Source: Flavobacteriales bacterium UBA5869 | GTDB taxonomy: Bacteria; Bacteroidota; Bacteroidia; Flavobacteriales_D; Crocinitomicaceae | Length of the DNA stretch: 18,139 nucleotides | Reading direction: 5' to 3' | Assembly: GCA_002432565.1 (NCBI GenBank) | Contig: DJFP01000086.1 | Location: 1 to 18,139 of the forward strand | Part shown: piece by piece, positions 7,877-14,645 of the stretch | Numbering within the stretch: position 1 is the first letter of the stretch | Layout of the letters: the number at the start of each line of letters is the position of its first letter | Translations under genes and position numbers: made by a program | Notes under the pieces: generated by a model | The model's database searches: none | Seen by the model: the letters and a program-made list of their open reading frames with translations, nothing else | Told to the model about the DNA's origin: nothing

Positions 7877-7908
7877 CTAAAAAGGCAAAAGCCCCATAAG
7901 AGGAGCTT
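7877..7908 (-). terminator. Rho-independent terminator downstream of trpS
   Basis: In the minus-strand RNA AAGCTCC (7908-7902) pairs with GGGGCTT (7895-7889), 7 pairs with one G-U, around a 6-base loop. TTTTGCCTTTTT follows. It lies about 100 bases after the trpS stop codon and before the next promoter. The interrupted T-run makes it a little weaker than the others in this window. Confidence 0.7.
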
Positions 7909-7934
7909 CAGCATGTTGGTTTAATAAGAGTAGT

Positions 7935-7953
7935 TTATGTTGGTGTAACATAA
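7935..7953. other. Small perfect hairpin in the trpS 3' region
   Basis: TTATGTT (7935-7941) and AACATAA (7947-7953) form a 7-base-pair stem with loop GGTGT. No T-run follows on either strand, so it is unlikely to be a terminator by itself. It lies between the trpS stop (8009) and the terminator at 7877-7908 and may stabilise or process the mRNA end. Confidence 0.3.
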
Positions 7954-8008
7954 GTTGATTCAAATATAGTATTTTTTGATTAAACGGTAGCGCTGATTAA
8001 AAATATTT

Positions 8009-8977
8009 TTAGTAACCAACTTTACTTCGAACACGTTTTAGTGTTTCACGGGCGATCAGTCTTGCTTTAGAAGCCCCTATTTCCAGGGCTTTATCAATCT
8101 GAGACTTATCAGCCATCAAAGTATCGTATTTTTCCCGTTGTGTTGAAAATTTGGTCAAAATCAACTCCAAAAGTGAATTTTTTGCGTGACCATACCCGTA
8201 ATTTCCACCCAAATAGTTTGCTCTCATCGTTTCGATCTCGGAAGGAGAAGCCAGTAACTCGTACAAACGGAAGATATGACAGGTATCCGGATCTTTTGGT
8301 TCTTCCAGTCCTTTACTGTCTGTAACGATCGACATCACTTGTTTTTTCAACTGTTTTTCAGGCAGGAAAATATTGATCGTGTTGTTTCGCGATTTACTCA
8401 TTTTCTCACCGTCCGTCCCGGGAACGATTTGGGTTGCTTCATTAATTTTAACGTCCGGTAATACAAATGTTTCTCCCATTTTGAGATTGAATTTATCAGC
8501 TACATCTCTGGATATTTCCAGGTGCTGTTTTTGATCTTTCCCAACCGGAACAATCTCCGCATCGTATAAAAGGATGTCGGCTGCCATCAGGATCGGGTAG
8601 GTAAACAGCCCGGCATTCACGTCCGATAAGTAATCTGCCTTGTCTTTAAAACTGTGAGCAAGCGTTAAACGCTGGTATGGAAAAAAACACAACAAATGCC
8701 ACATGAGTTCGGTCACTTCCGCTACATCACTTTGTCTGTAGAAAGTTGTTTTTTCGGGATCCAATCCGCAGGCTAACCAAACAGCAGCTGTGGAATACGT
8801 GTTTTCGCGCATCAGCTCCGCATCTTTGATCTGTGTCAGGGTATGCAGGTTTGCGATGAAAAGAAAGGAATCATTCTGCTGATCCTTTGCCATCTCAATT
8901 GCAGGTAAGATTGCTCCGAGCAAATTCCCCAAATGCGGGGTTCCCGTGCTTTGTATACCTGTAAGAACTCGTGCCAT
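8009..8977 (-). CDS. trpS: Tryptophanyl-tRNA synthetase
   Basis: Class I synthetase that charges tRNA-Trp in the cytoplasm. Its 322 residues are a typical bacterial length. The HIGH-like motif is TPHLGN (13-18), after GIQSTG. KMSKS occurs exactly, at residues 192-196 within DGEKMSKSRNN. Other family segments are FIANLHTLT, TYPILMAADILLYDAEIVPVGKDQ and QHLEISRDVADKFN. The start at ATG 8977 gives the standard MARVLTGIQSTG N-terminus. The gene is divergent from plsC across 122 bases and ends at its own terminator, so it is probably monocistronic. I saw no Trp-rich leader peptide or T-box in the short upstream region, so no attenuation-type control is visible. Confidence 0.98.
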   Translation of the reverse strand: MARVLTGIQSTGTPHLGNLLGAILPAIEMAKDQQNDSFLFIANLHTLTQIKDAELMRENTYSTAAVWLACGLDPEKTTFYRQSDVAEVTELMWHLLCFFPYQRLTLAHSFKDKADYLSDVNAGLFTYPILMAADILLYDAEIVPVGKDQKQHLEISRDVADKFNLKMGETFVLPDVKINEATQIVPGTDGEKMSKSRNNTINIFLPEKQLKKQVMSIVTDSKGLEEPKDPDTCHIFRLYELLASPSEIETMRANYLGGNYGYGHAKNSLLELILTKFSTQREKYDTLMADKSQIDKALEIGASKARLIARETLKRVRSKVGY

Positions 8978-8993
8978 TTAAAATTGTTTTTTG

Positions 8994-9001
8994 CGAATTT
9001 A
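8994..9001 (-). promoter_or_regulatory. Weak candidate -7 box for trpS
   Basis: On the minus strand this reads TAAATTCG, seven of the eight consensus positions of TAnnTTTG, 16 bases before the trpS ATG. The distance agrees with the other promoters here, but the mismatch and the lack of a -33 element make it uncertain. Confidence 0.3.
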
Positions 9002-9087
9002 GGGGTTTCTTTCAGCTAAAGAGAAGGAATTGAATAGAAATTCCAAGAATGAATGTTTTTTTGTAACTGAATTTTGATTCGAAACGT

Positions 9088-9095
9088 TATTTTTG
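9088..9095 (+). promoter_or_regulatory. Candidate promoter for plsC, almost abutting the start codon
   Basis: TATTTTTG matches TAnnTTTG exactly. A TTTG at 9060-9063 lies 24 bases upstream, slightly longer than the usual -33 to -7 spacing. Only 4 bases separate the box from the GTG at 9100, so transcription would begin at or next to the start codon. Confidence 0.45.
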
Positions 9096-9099
9096 ATCG

Positions 9100-9858
9100 G
9101 TGAAGCAGTTCCTGGGAGTACTAAGTTTATGTTATAAGTTTTACGTAGGGCTGATCTTCGTAATCACTTTGCTGTTCTTTTATCCCTTTATTTTTGTAAC
9201 GCTTACCCGTACCTCATGGAGAAAATGGAGTTTTCCCATTAACGTGGTTTGGAGCTTTACTGTTCGACTGCTGTGCGGAATTTGGGTGCATCGGCTTAGG
9301 AGGGTAAAACTGCCGAAAGGCCCGTACCTGATTGTTTCGAATCATACTTCTTATTTCGACATTTTTGTGATGTATTCCATTCTTCCCACACATTGCTTTT
9401 TGTTTATGGGGAAAAGTGAGATACTCAGTTATCCGCTGGTAAAAACTTTTTTCAAGAAACTGAACATCCCCGTTCACCGCAACGATCGAATGAAAGCTGC
9501 AAAATCGTTTATCCAGGCAAAGAATGCGATACAGGATGGTTGGTCTATCGTTATTTTCCCGGAAGGTGGAATTCCGGATGATAACCTGCCGGAAATGGTG
9601 GAGTTTAAATCCGGTGCATTCAAATTGTCCAAGAACGCCCAGATCCCGATCGTTCCCATTACGTTTTTAGACCATTACCACATGTTTTCCGATCCGGATG
9701 AGGTTTTGGGATATGCACATCCGGGAGTTTCCCGCATTTACATGCACGATGCCATTTCTGTAGAACAGCAGAACGCATTGACGGAAGCGGAACTATCCGA
9801 TTACGTTTTCAACGTTTTGGCCGGACCACTGAGAGAAAGAGGTTTAATGAAGAACTGA
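9100..9858 (+). CDS. plsC: 1-acyl-sn-glycerol-3-phosphate acyltransferase
   Basis: Adds the second acyl chain to lysophosphatidic acid to make phosphatidic acid at the inner membrane; 252 residues. A hydrophobic N-terminal segment (about 12-36) anchors the protein. The acyltransferase motif NHxxxxD is present as NHTSYFD (Asn81, His82, Asp87), and the acceptor-binding motif is FPEGG (153-157) rather than the more usual FPEGT. VPIVPI-type motif IV appears as IPIVPITF. The start is GTG 9100: no ATG occurs until after the catalytic motif region begins, and using it would remove the membrane anchor. A promoter box lies 4 bases before GTG. gatC follows 27 bases downstream on the same strand. The family is secure. 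The acyl substrate is inferred; related lipid A or ornithine-lipid acyltransferases share these motifs. Confidence 0.88.
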   Translation: MKQFLGVLSLCYKFYVGLIFVITLLFFYPFIFVTLTRTSWRKWSFPINVVWSFTVRLLCGIWVHRLRRVKLPKGPYLIVSNHTSYFDIFVMYSILPTHCFLFMGKSEILSYPLVKTFFKKLNIPVHRNDRMKAAKSFIQAKNAIQDGWSIVIFPEGGIPDDNLPEMVEFKSGAFKLSKNAQIPIVPITFLDHYHMFSDPDEVLGYAHPGVSRIYMHDAISVEQQNALTEAELSDYVFNVLAGPLRERGLMKN

Positions 9859-9873
9859 TTCGTTCAAATTTTG

Positions 9874-9881
9874 TAATTTTG
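9874..9881 (+). promoter_or_regulatory. Candidate -7 promoter box for gatC, 4 bases before the ATG
   Basis: TAATTTTG matches TAnnTTTG exactly and lies wholly in the 27-base plsC-gatC gap, leaving CATC before the ATG at 9886. If used, the mRNA would be leaderless or nearly so. gatC could instead be read from the plsC transcript. No -33 TTTG is present at 17-23 bases. Confidence 0.45.
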
Positions 9882-9885
9882 CATC

Positions 9886-10179
9886 ATGGAAAAAATTTCA
9901 GAAGAAACAATTGATCACATTGCGCACTTGTCAAGACTGCGTTTTGAAGGAGACGATAAAGTCGCTATCCGTCAGGATTTGGATAAAATTATCGGTTTCA
10001 TGGGTAAATTGTCTGAGATTCCTACGGATGATGTAGAACCGTTGATCTTTATGAGTGATGAGGTGAATGTGCTTCGTGACGACGAGCCTGAAGTAACTAT
10101 TACACAAGCTGAGGCATTGAAAAACGCCCCTAAGAAAGATTCCGATTATTTCCGTATTCCAAAAGTGTTGGATAAGTAA
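9886..10179 (+). CDS. gatC: Asp-tRNA(Asn)/Glu-tRNA(Gln) amidotransferase subunit C
   Basis: Small subunit that stabilises the GatA-GatB interface in the GatCAB amidotransferase, which amidates misacylated Glu-tRNA(Gln) or Asp-tRNA(Asn). Its 97 residues are the normal size. The N-terminus ISEETIDHIAHLSRLRF matches the family helix. LDKIIGFMGKLSEIPTDDVEPL and the C-terminal DYFRIPKVLDK are hallmark segments. It is not next to gatA, which lies about 7 kb away on the other strand, and gatB is not in the window, so the subunits are made from at least two loci. It may share a transcript with plsC or use its own very close promoter box. Identity is secure despite the small size. Confidence 0.96.
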   Translation: MEKISEETIDHIAHLSRLRFEGDDKVAIRQDLDKIIGFMGKLSEIPTDDVEPLIFMSDEVNVLRDDEPEVTITQAEALKNAPKKDSDYFRIPKVLDK

Positions 10180-10203
10180 TACGAATTGAGAATGAATAAT
10201 TGA

Positions 10204-10230
10204 CCAATTGAAAAGATTGGGAATTTTCTT
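10204..10230. terminator. Weak hairpin between convergent gatC and cytochrome genes
   Basis: CCAAT (10204-10208) and ATTGG (10216-10220) can form a 5-base-pair stem with a 7-base loop, followed on the plus strand by GAATTTTCTT. It lies 25 bases after the gatC stop, in a convergent gap of 78 bases. The stem is short and AT-rich, so termination here is only a possibility. Confidence 0.25.
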
Positions 10231-10257
10231 AATCCTTACACTTCGTCATTGCAGCTG

Positions 10258-10557
10258 CTATTTCCCACTTCTCTGAGCGGGATCTCCTTTCACTTCTTTG
10301 TGACATTTCATGCAAATATTTGCTGAAGGAATTCCGGTGTTTTTTTCGTCAAACTCCGCATTGTGACAAAACTTACAATCAATTCCGTTCTTTCCTGCAT
10401 GGATTTCGTGTGAAAATTCAATGGGTTGATCGGGTTTGTAACTTTCGTCAACGGGTAGAATTTCCGTATCAGATCCGCCCGTGCAGCGATTTGAGGCCAA
10501 TCCTATAGTTAGCAAAAGGAATATGAGTAAAAAACCGGATTGTTGAAAGTCTCTCAT
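10258..10557 (-). CDS. Small diheme cytochrome c, class III-like, resembling the ActA N-terminus
   Basis: A secreted or membrane-tethered electron carrier of 99 residues. An N-terminal hydrophobic segment (about 8-22) is a signal peptide or anchor; Cys25 follows, but the preceding SNR is a poor lipobox. Two heme-binding motifs occur, CKFCH (61-65) and CMKCH (82-86). FSHEIH (His50, His53) upstream supplies likely distal axial ligands, a class III cytochrome pattern. The QPIEFSHEIHAG and GIPSANICMKCHK segments resemble ActA, the multiheme subunit of alternative complex III, which carries more hemes. This protein stops soon after its second motif. Its ATG shares one base with the stop of the gene upstream (TAATG), so the two are probably translationally coupled. 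The cytochrome c class is secure. The partner is unknown, and no alternative complex III genes are in view. Confidence 0.85.
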   Translation of the reverse strand: MRDFQQSGFLLIFLLLTIGLASNRCTGGSDTEILPVDESYKPDQPIEFSHEIHAGKNGIDCKFCHNAEFDEKNTGIPSANICMKCHKEVKGDPAQRSGK

Positions 10558-11300
10558 TAGCCTCTTTTTGTTTTTCGTTTGTCATCTGAGGCTGCTAGAA
10601 CTAGAATAACTGCGTTTTCAGGATTTGAGGGCTTTCTTCTGCGTCGTTTTGGAACAGCAGGAATGTTTTCAGCATGCGCAATTCCGGTTTTGTTGATTAA
10701 AGTATCGGCTTCCGGGTCATGCTTGATGAAAGGAAATGGAATTTTTTCTTCGGGATAATTATCTTCTTTTAGAAATACAAAATCTCCCATAATAAATTCC
10801 GGGAATATTATAGGATCAGAAGAGATGGAGCACCGTTCGATTTTTGTTGGATTGAATTTTATAAGAGAATCAACAATGACTTCTAGGGTCGTGTCTACTT
10901 CTTGTGAAACAGGAATTAAAGAATCTACCTGTTCTATTGAAACAGGAATCGAATCCTGTTCTGTTTGGCCGAAAACAAAATCAACACCCAGGAAATCGGG
11001 TCCGAAACAAACTAAAAAGACAACGAGGAATTTTTGCCAGAACTGAATCCCGGAAACCAATAAGTTCGGATCAATTTCAATACGGATGCGTTCAACCTGG
11101 TGAATATAAAGACGGCCGCAAAGTTTTTCTCCCTGTTTGTCTTTCAGGAATTCTTTGATCTCAGAATCCGATTTGGAAGTGAAATCAATCACACTTTTCC
11201 GGCAGGATTGACAAAAACGTCCTACGGAATCAGGCTCCATGGAATTCCAGTTTTCGGAACAGGGATTTGTAATTGCAATTTTAGCATGATTCGGGGCCAT
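10557..11300 (-). CDS. Membrane protein with N-terminal four-Cys (CxExW...GRFCxxC...CGR) domain
   Basis: A protein of 247 residues that I recognise only by its N-terminal domain. That domain has the Bacteroidota pattern NPCSENWNSM, GRFCQSCRKSVIDFT, then CGR, giving Cys14, Cys30, Cys33 and Cys61. It is found at the N-terminus of various TonB-like or carboxypeptidase-regulatory-like membrane proteins, and the four cysteines suggest metal or redox binding (inference). A membrane span follows (about 87-111), then a Ser/Asp/Val-rich, probably periplasmic region without a recognised fold. The C-terminus is strongly basic (PKRRRRKPS and DDKRKTKRG). There is no TonB C-terminal domain. The stop codon overlaps the start of the diheme cytochrome by one base, implying co-expression. 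I see no -7 promoter box in the 60 bases upstream. Function unknown; DNA shows no sign of decay. Confidence 0.7.
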   Translation of the reverse strand: MAPNHAKIAITNPCSENWNSMEPDSVGRFCQSCRKSVIDFTSKSDSEIKEFLKDKQGEKLCGRLYIHQVERIRIEIDPNLLVSGIQFWQKFLVVFLVCFGPDFLGVDFVFGQTEQDSIPVSIEQVDSLIPVSQEVDTTLEVIVDSLIKFNPTKIERCSISSDPIIFPEFIMGDFVFLKEDNYPEEKIPFPFIKHDPEADTLINKTGIAHAENIPAVPKRRRRKPSNPENAVILVLAASDDKRKTKRG

Positions 11301-11362
11301 ATCCGGTTTAAGTATCGTGTTTGATATTGAAGACGTAAGAAACGATAAAAGATTGCCTTGCT

Positions 11363-11402
11363 AAATAAAAAATTCCCCGATCTGCTGAACAAACCGGGGA
11401 AT
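11363..11402 (-). terminator. Rho-independent terminator of pgk
   Basis: In the minus-strand RNA ATTCCCCG (11402-11395) pairs with CGGGGAAT (11379-11372), 8 perfect pairs with four consecutive G-C, around a 15-base loop. TTTTTATTTA follows. It starts 17 bases after the pgk stop codon. The G-C core and T-run make it convincing despite the large loop. Confidence 0.85.
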
Positions 11403-11418
11403 CTCTTTATGCTTTTGA

Positions 11419-12612
11419 TTAAGAACGAATAGCCTTGATACCCGGTAATTCAATTCCTTCCAAATATTCTAACATTGCTCCACCGCCTGTGGAAACGTAG
11501 CTTACTTTATCTGCCAATCCGAACTGGTTGATTGCCGCCACGGAATCACCTCCGCCGATCAATGAGAATGCCCCTTTTTCGGTTGCGCGAACGATTGCTT
11601 TGGCAACTTCTGCAGTTCCTTTTTGGAAATTGCTCATCTCAAATACACCCATCGGGCCGTTCCACAAGATCAGTTTGGAGTTTTCAATGATCTCAGCACA
11701 AGCCTGGATAGATTCCGGACCAACGTCCAATCCCATCCATCCGGAAGGGATCTGCCCGATCGGAACTAATTGCGTGCTTGCATTGTTATCGAATTTATCT
11801 GCTACGATCGTGTCAGTAGGAATGTACAAGTTCACTCCTTTCGCTTTTGCTTTTTCCAGGATCCCGTTTGCTGTTGTAAGGAAATCGTCCTCCACCAACG
11901 AGCTTCCTACAGACCCTCCCTGCGCTTTCACGAAGGTATAAGCCATCCCGCCGCCAACGATCAGGTTATCTACTTTTTCCAGTAAACGCTCAATGATCGT
12001 AATCTTGGAAGAAACTTTCGCTCCGCCTACAATCGCAGTTAATGGTTTGTCATCGCTGTTTAATACGCGGTCAACACTTTTGATCTCGGCTTCCAATAAA
12101 TACCCGAACATTTTATCATTCGGGAAATAGTTGGCAACTACCGTTGTAGAAGCATGAGCGCGGTGTGCGGTTCCGAAAGCGTCATTTACGTAACAGTCTC
12201 CGTGCTTGGCCAAATCTGCCGCAAAAGATTCTGTTCCAGCAGTTTCCTGCTTGTAAAAACGCACATTTTCCAGCAATAACACTTCTCCCGGTTTCAGATT
12301 CGAACTCATTTCAAGTGCACTGGAACCAATGCAGTCAGAGGCAAACTTTACGTGTTTCCCCAACAGGCTTTCAATTTTTCCCACGATGTGTCTCAACGAG
12401 AATTTGTCTTCGGGACCTTCCTTGGGTCTTCCCAGGTGGGACATCAAAACAACGCTTCCGCCGTTTTCCAAAATATGCTTGATAGTTGGCAGAGCTGCGC
12501 GGATTCGCGTATCGTCCGTAACTTCCAGCGTTTCTTTGTTCAGAGGAACATTAAAATCTACGCGTACCAACGCACGCTTGTTTTGAAAATCGTAAGTTGC
12601 TATTGTTGCCAT
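11419..12612 (-). CDS. pgk: Phosphoglycerate kinase
   Basis: Glycolytic enzyme that moves phosphate from 1,3-bisphosphoglycerate to ADP in the cytoplasm. Its 397 residues are the usual length. The N-terminal domain shows the RVDFNVPLN signature, [33 protein letters not shown] and [14 protein letters not shown] for substrate binding. The C-terminal nucleotide domain shows [31 protein letters not shown] and [13 protein letters not shown], then [13 protein letters not shown]. All expected basic substrate-binding segments are present. It starts at ATG 12612, 22 bases after the clearest promoter in the window, and ends at a strong terminator, so it is a single-gene unit. No gap or other glycolytic gene is adjacent. 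Confidence 0.98.
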   Translation of the reverse strand: MATIATYDFQNKRALVRVDFNVPLNKETLEVTDDTRIRAALPTIKHILENGGSVVLMSHLGRPKEGPEDKFSLRHIVGKIESLLGKHVKFASDCIGSSALEMSSNLKPGEVLLLENVRFYKQETAGTESFAADLAKHGDCYVNDAFGTAHRAHASTTVVANYFPNDKMFGYLLEAEIKSVDRVLNSDDKPLTAIVGGAKVSSKITIIERLLEKVDNLIVGGGMAYTFVKAQGGSVGSSLVEDDFLTTANGILEKAKAKGVNLYIPTDTIVADKFDNNASTQLVPIGQIPSGWMGLDVGPESIQACAEIIENSKLILWNGPMGVFEMSNFQKGTAEVAKAIVRATEKGAFSLIGGGDSVAAINQFGLADKVSYVSTGGGAMLEYLEGIELPGIKAIRS

Positions 12613-12634
12613 TAATGGAATCTTAATTTTGAGG

Positions 12635-12665
12635 CAAAGTTAGGTTAAAGATCGAAATTGGCAAA
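12635..12665 (-). promoter_or_regulatory. Full Bacteroidota-type promoter of pgk
   Basis: On the minus strand TTTG (12665-12662), a 19-base spacer, then TAACTTTG (12642-12635). Both the -33 and -7 elements and the spacing fit the Bacteroidota consensus. Transcription should begin near 12630, giving a leader of about 15-20 bases before ATG 12612. This is the only promoter here with both boxes at standard spacing, in keeping with a highly expressed gene. Confidence 0.8.
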
Positions 12666-12682
12666 TTGAAATTCCGTGCGAA

Positions 12683-12713
12683 CCAAAAATGGCGACAGGT
12701 AACCGCCGCCATT
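12683..12713 (-). terminator. Likely terminator of the gatA-to-UbiA-like gene run
   Basis: In the minus-strand RNA AATGGCG (12713-12707) pairs with CGCCATT (12694-12688), 7 perfect pairs, around a 12-base loop. TTTGGTT follows directly after the stem's final TT. It lies about 100 bases after the stop of the last gene in the run and just upstream of the pgk promoter. The short T-run keeps confidence moderate. Confidence 0.55.
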
Positions 12714-12811
12714 CCTGATTAACCCTTAAAAGGAACTATTCACTTTGAAAAACCACTAAAGACGATTAACAAGAATGATACCAATTTGATTTAAAGAGGA
12801 ATGGAGCTTGC

Positions 12812-13627
12812 TTATGCCAGTAAAAACCAAAGTCCCATCAAACCGAGCGGTAATTCCCACATAAATTCCAGCCGTAGTTGATAGCCTACCATGAAAGGAA
12901 TTAAATGCCCGACGGCTCCGCAAAGAACGGTAAACGGAAGCAGCCAGTGAAAACCCAATAACTCTGTTTGTATAACCAGAGCAAGGATCAAAAGTGCAAA
13001 TCCGACATAGCGTGCTTTTTGTGCTCCGATCAATTGTGGAATTGTCGCCAGGGATTTCGGATCGTGTGGAAGATCCCGGCTGTCGAAGGGGATAATCTGG
13101 GCAAAAACAGCAATGAATACGAGCAGGGGTATTTCCCAGCCGATTCTTGCCTGGTGTTTATTGGATGCGAAGGGAATGAGGACGATCAATACCCAGCTGA
13201 TCGAGATCAGGATATTTTTAGCGAAGGGAATATGACGGATCCCGTTTCCGATGACGGGAAGCGGTAGTGCATAAAGCGCAACGATGATGGCATTTAATCC
13301 GGTCAGGACCAGGAATTCCTTCGTTATTGGAATGTAAAGCATACATGCCAGGCAGGTCAGGAAATTGAGAATGAACCAGGCAATTTGGAAGGAATAGGTA
13401 TTCTGCATCCAGAGCAGGCGGCGATTAGAGCGCACGCTGTAATTTAACTGTCGTAAACGAAATAAACGATGAAGCTGGTAGGCACTAACGGTTCCGGAGA
13501 AACTCCAGAGTGCAAATAATTCCAGGTGGTCCAGTCGAAAATAACTCCCGATTCCATATACAAGACTTGTCACACATAAAGCAACCCAGCTGTTTGTATA
13601 AATCAATATGCTGAGAGTAGGTCTCAT
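12812..13627 (-). CDS. UbiA-like polytopic membrane protein, first Asp-rich motif absent
   Basis: An integral membrane protein of 271 residues with about eight hydrophobic segments. The order of helices and the loop at residues 182-204 (DSRDLPHD, then TIPQLIG) resemble the second Asp-rich motif of UbiA-superfamily prenyltransferases, which condense prenyl diphosphates with an acceptor. Asp182, Asp185 and Asp189 fit that motif. The first motif, NDxxDxxxD, expected near residues 45-57 in the loop after helix 2, is instead GTVSAYQLHRLFRL, without a single acidic residue. Catalysis through two Mg-bound Asp clusters therefore seems unlikely. It is the last gene of a tight run, one base after the GT9 gene, suggesting a job with envelope glycans or lipids (inference). 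It might be a divergent prenyl or polyprenyl-phosphate enzyme, or a non-catalytic relative. Membrane nature sure; family likely; function open. Confidence 0.65.
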   Translation of the reverse strand: MRPTLSILIYTNSWVALCVTSLVYGIGSYFRLDHLELFALWSFSGTVSAYQLHRLFRLRQLNYSVRSNRRLLWMQNTYSFQIAWFILNFLTCLACMLYIPITKEFLVLTGLNAIIVALYALPLPVIGNGIRHIPFAKNILISISWVLIVLIPFASNKHQARIGWEIPLLVFIAVFAQIIPFDSRDLPHDPKSLATIPQLIGAQKARYVGFALLILALVIQTELLGFHWLLPFTVLCGAVGHLIPFMVGYQLRLEFMWELPLGLMGLWFLLA

Positions 13628-13628
13628 A

Positions 13629-14645
13629 TTAGTTCCCGATTTTGCTGAAAACTGTTTCTACGGAGATTTCAGAAATACAGTCACAGGTTTTCTTTTCTTT
13701 ACATTTCTCGCATTTCGGATCAAAGACAAGTGCAGTCGAATGCTCACCCAAAGGTCTCCACCTTCCGGGATGAATGGGAATCCTGGGAGAGAACAGCCCA
13801 ATGGCCTTCACGTTTAAAAAACCGGCAATATGAAGCGGTCCGGTGCTGCAAGCCACCAATGAATCAGCGTTTTTAATCAGCCAGATCAATTGGTCAATAC
13901 TCAATTTACCGGTTGAATCATGGCATTTTTCATCTTGCGGGATTAAATTACGGAATTGCTGACCTTCTGATTCCGTACCAGTAAAAACAACTTCGTAACC
14001 GTTTCCGATTAACATAGAGGCAAGCTGGGTATATTTCTCAATCGGCCATTCGCGGGCACTTCCCTGCGACTTAGGATGAAGAACGACGTATTTTTTATCC
14101 AGAAGTGGTTGGAATTCCTCCGGGAGCTCTTGTGATTCAATGGAGAACAGGGAAGTCAGCTTATTAACCTGCTCAAAAGTTGGGATTTCCTCTAACCCGA
14201 ATGGGCGCAGTAATTCAAAATTCAGCTGCGACTCGTGAAGCGGCGATTTTTTACGCGTAAAATTGGGCCTTACGTTGCAGGTGTTTAAATGAAAAAGACG
14301 GTGGGAAGTCCCGATTCGGGTCGGTACTTTTGCTTTTTTGAAGACTTTAGCCAGTTCCTTTTTCGGGAAAACATGAATAACTGCATCAATTCCGAGACTT
14401 TCAATGGCATCGGCTTGTTCTTTTTTCGGTAACGTGAATAGGTCATCTACTTTTACGATATCATCGATTGCCGCGTAATATTTTACTATAGGGGCAGTAT
14501 AATTCTTACAGATGAAAGTAATGCGGCAAGTGGGAAATTGTTCCTTCAGCCAGGCTGTTATCGGAAGAGTCAGAAGTACGTCGCCTATGCTGTCTACACG
14601 GCTGATTGCAATGTGTTTTCCGTTCCAATTCTTAGTTTCCTTCAC
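13629..14645 (-). CDS. Glycosyltransferase family 9 (LPS heptosyltransferase-like)
   Basis: A cytoplasmic-face enzyme of 338 residues that probably adds a sugar, classically ADP-heptose, to an LPS-core or similar acceptor. The GT-B fold is indicated by ISRVDSIGDVLLTLP near the start (the GDVLLTLP family motif), a second half opening with VLHPKSQGSAREWPIEKY, VVFTGTESEGQQF, and the donor-site stretch ACSTGPLHIAGFLNVKAIGLFSP. HPGRWRPLG follows. The C-terminal end has a cysteine cluster, CEKCKEKKTCDC. ATG 14645 overlaps the end of the upstream GT2 gene by 14 bases, and the next gene begins one base after the stop, so translation is probably coupled on both sides. Donor and acceptor sugars cannot be told from sequence. 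Confidence 0.9.
   Translation of the reverse strand: MKETKNWNGKHIAISRVDSIGDVLLTLPITAWLKEQFPTCRITFICKNYTAPIVKYYAAIDDIVKVDDLFTLPKKEQADAIESLGIDAVIHVFPKKELAKVFKKAKVPTRIGTSHRLFHLNTCNVRPNFTRKKSPLHESQLNFELLRPFGLEEIPTFEQVNKLTSLFSIESQELPEEFQPLLDKKYVVLHPKSQGSAREWPIEKYTQLASMLIGNGYEVVFTGTESEGQQFRNLIPQDEKCHDSTGKLSIDQLIWLIKNADSLVACSTGPLHIAGFLNVKAIGLFSPRIPIHPGRWRPLGEHSTALVFDPKCEKCKEKKTCDCISEISVETVFSKIGN

Noticed and set aside
11528..11941. 137-codon open frame on the plus strand
   Set aside because: Opposite the nucleotide-binding half of pgk, with no signal of its own.
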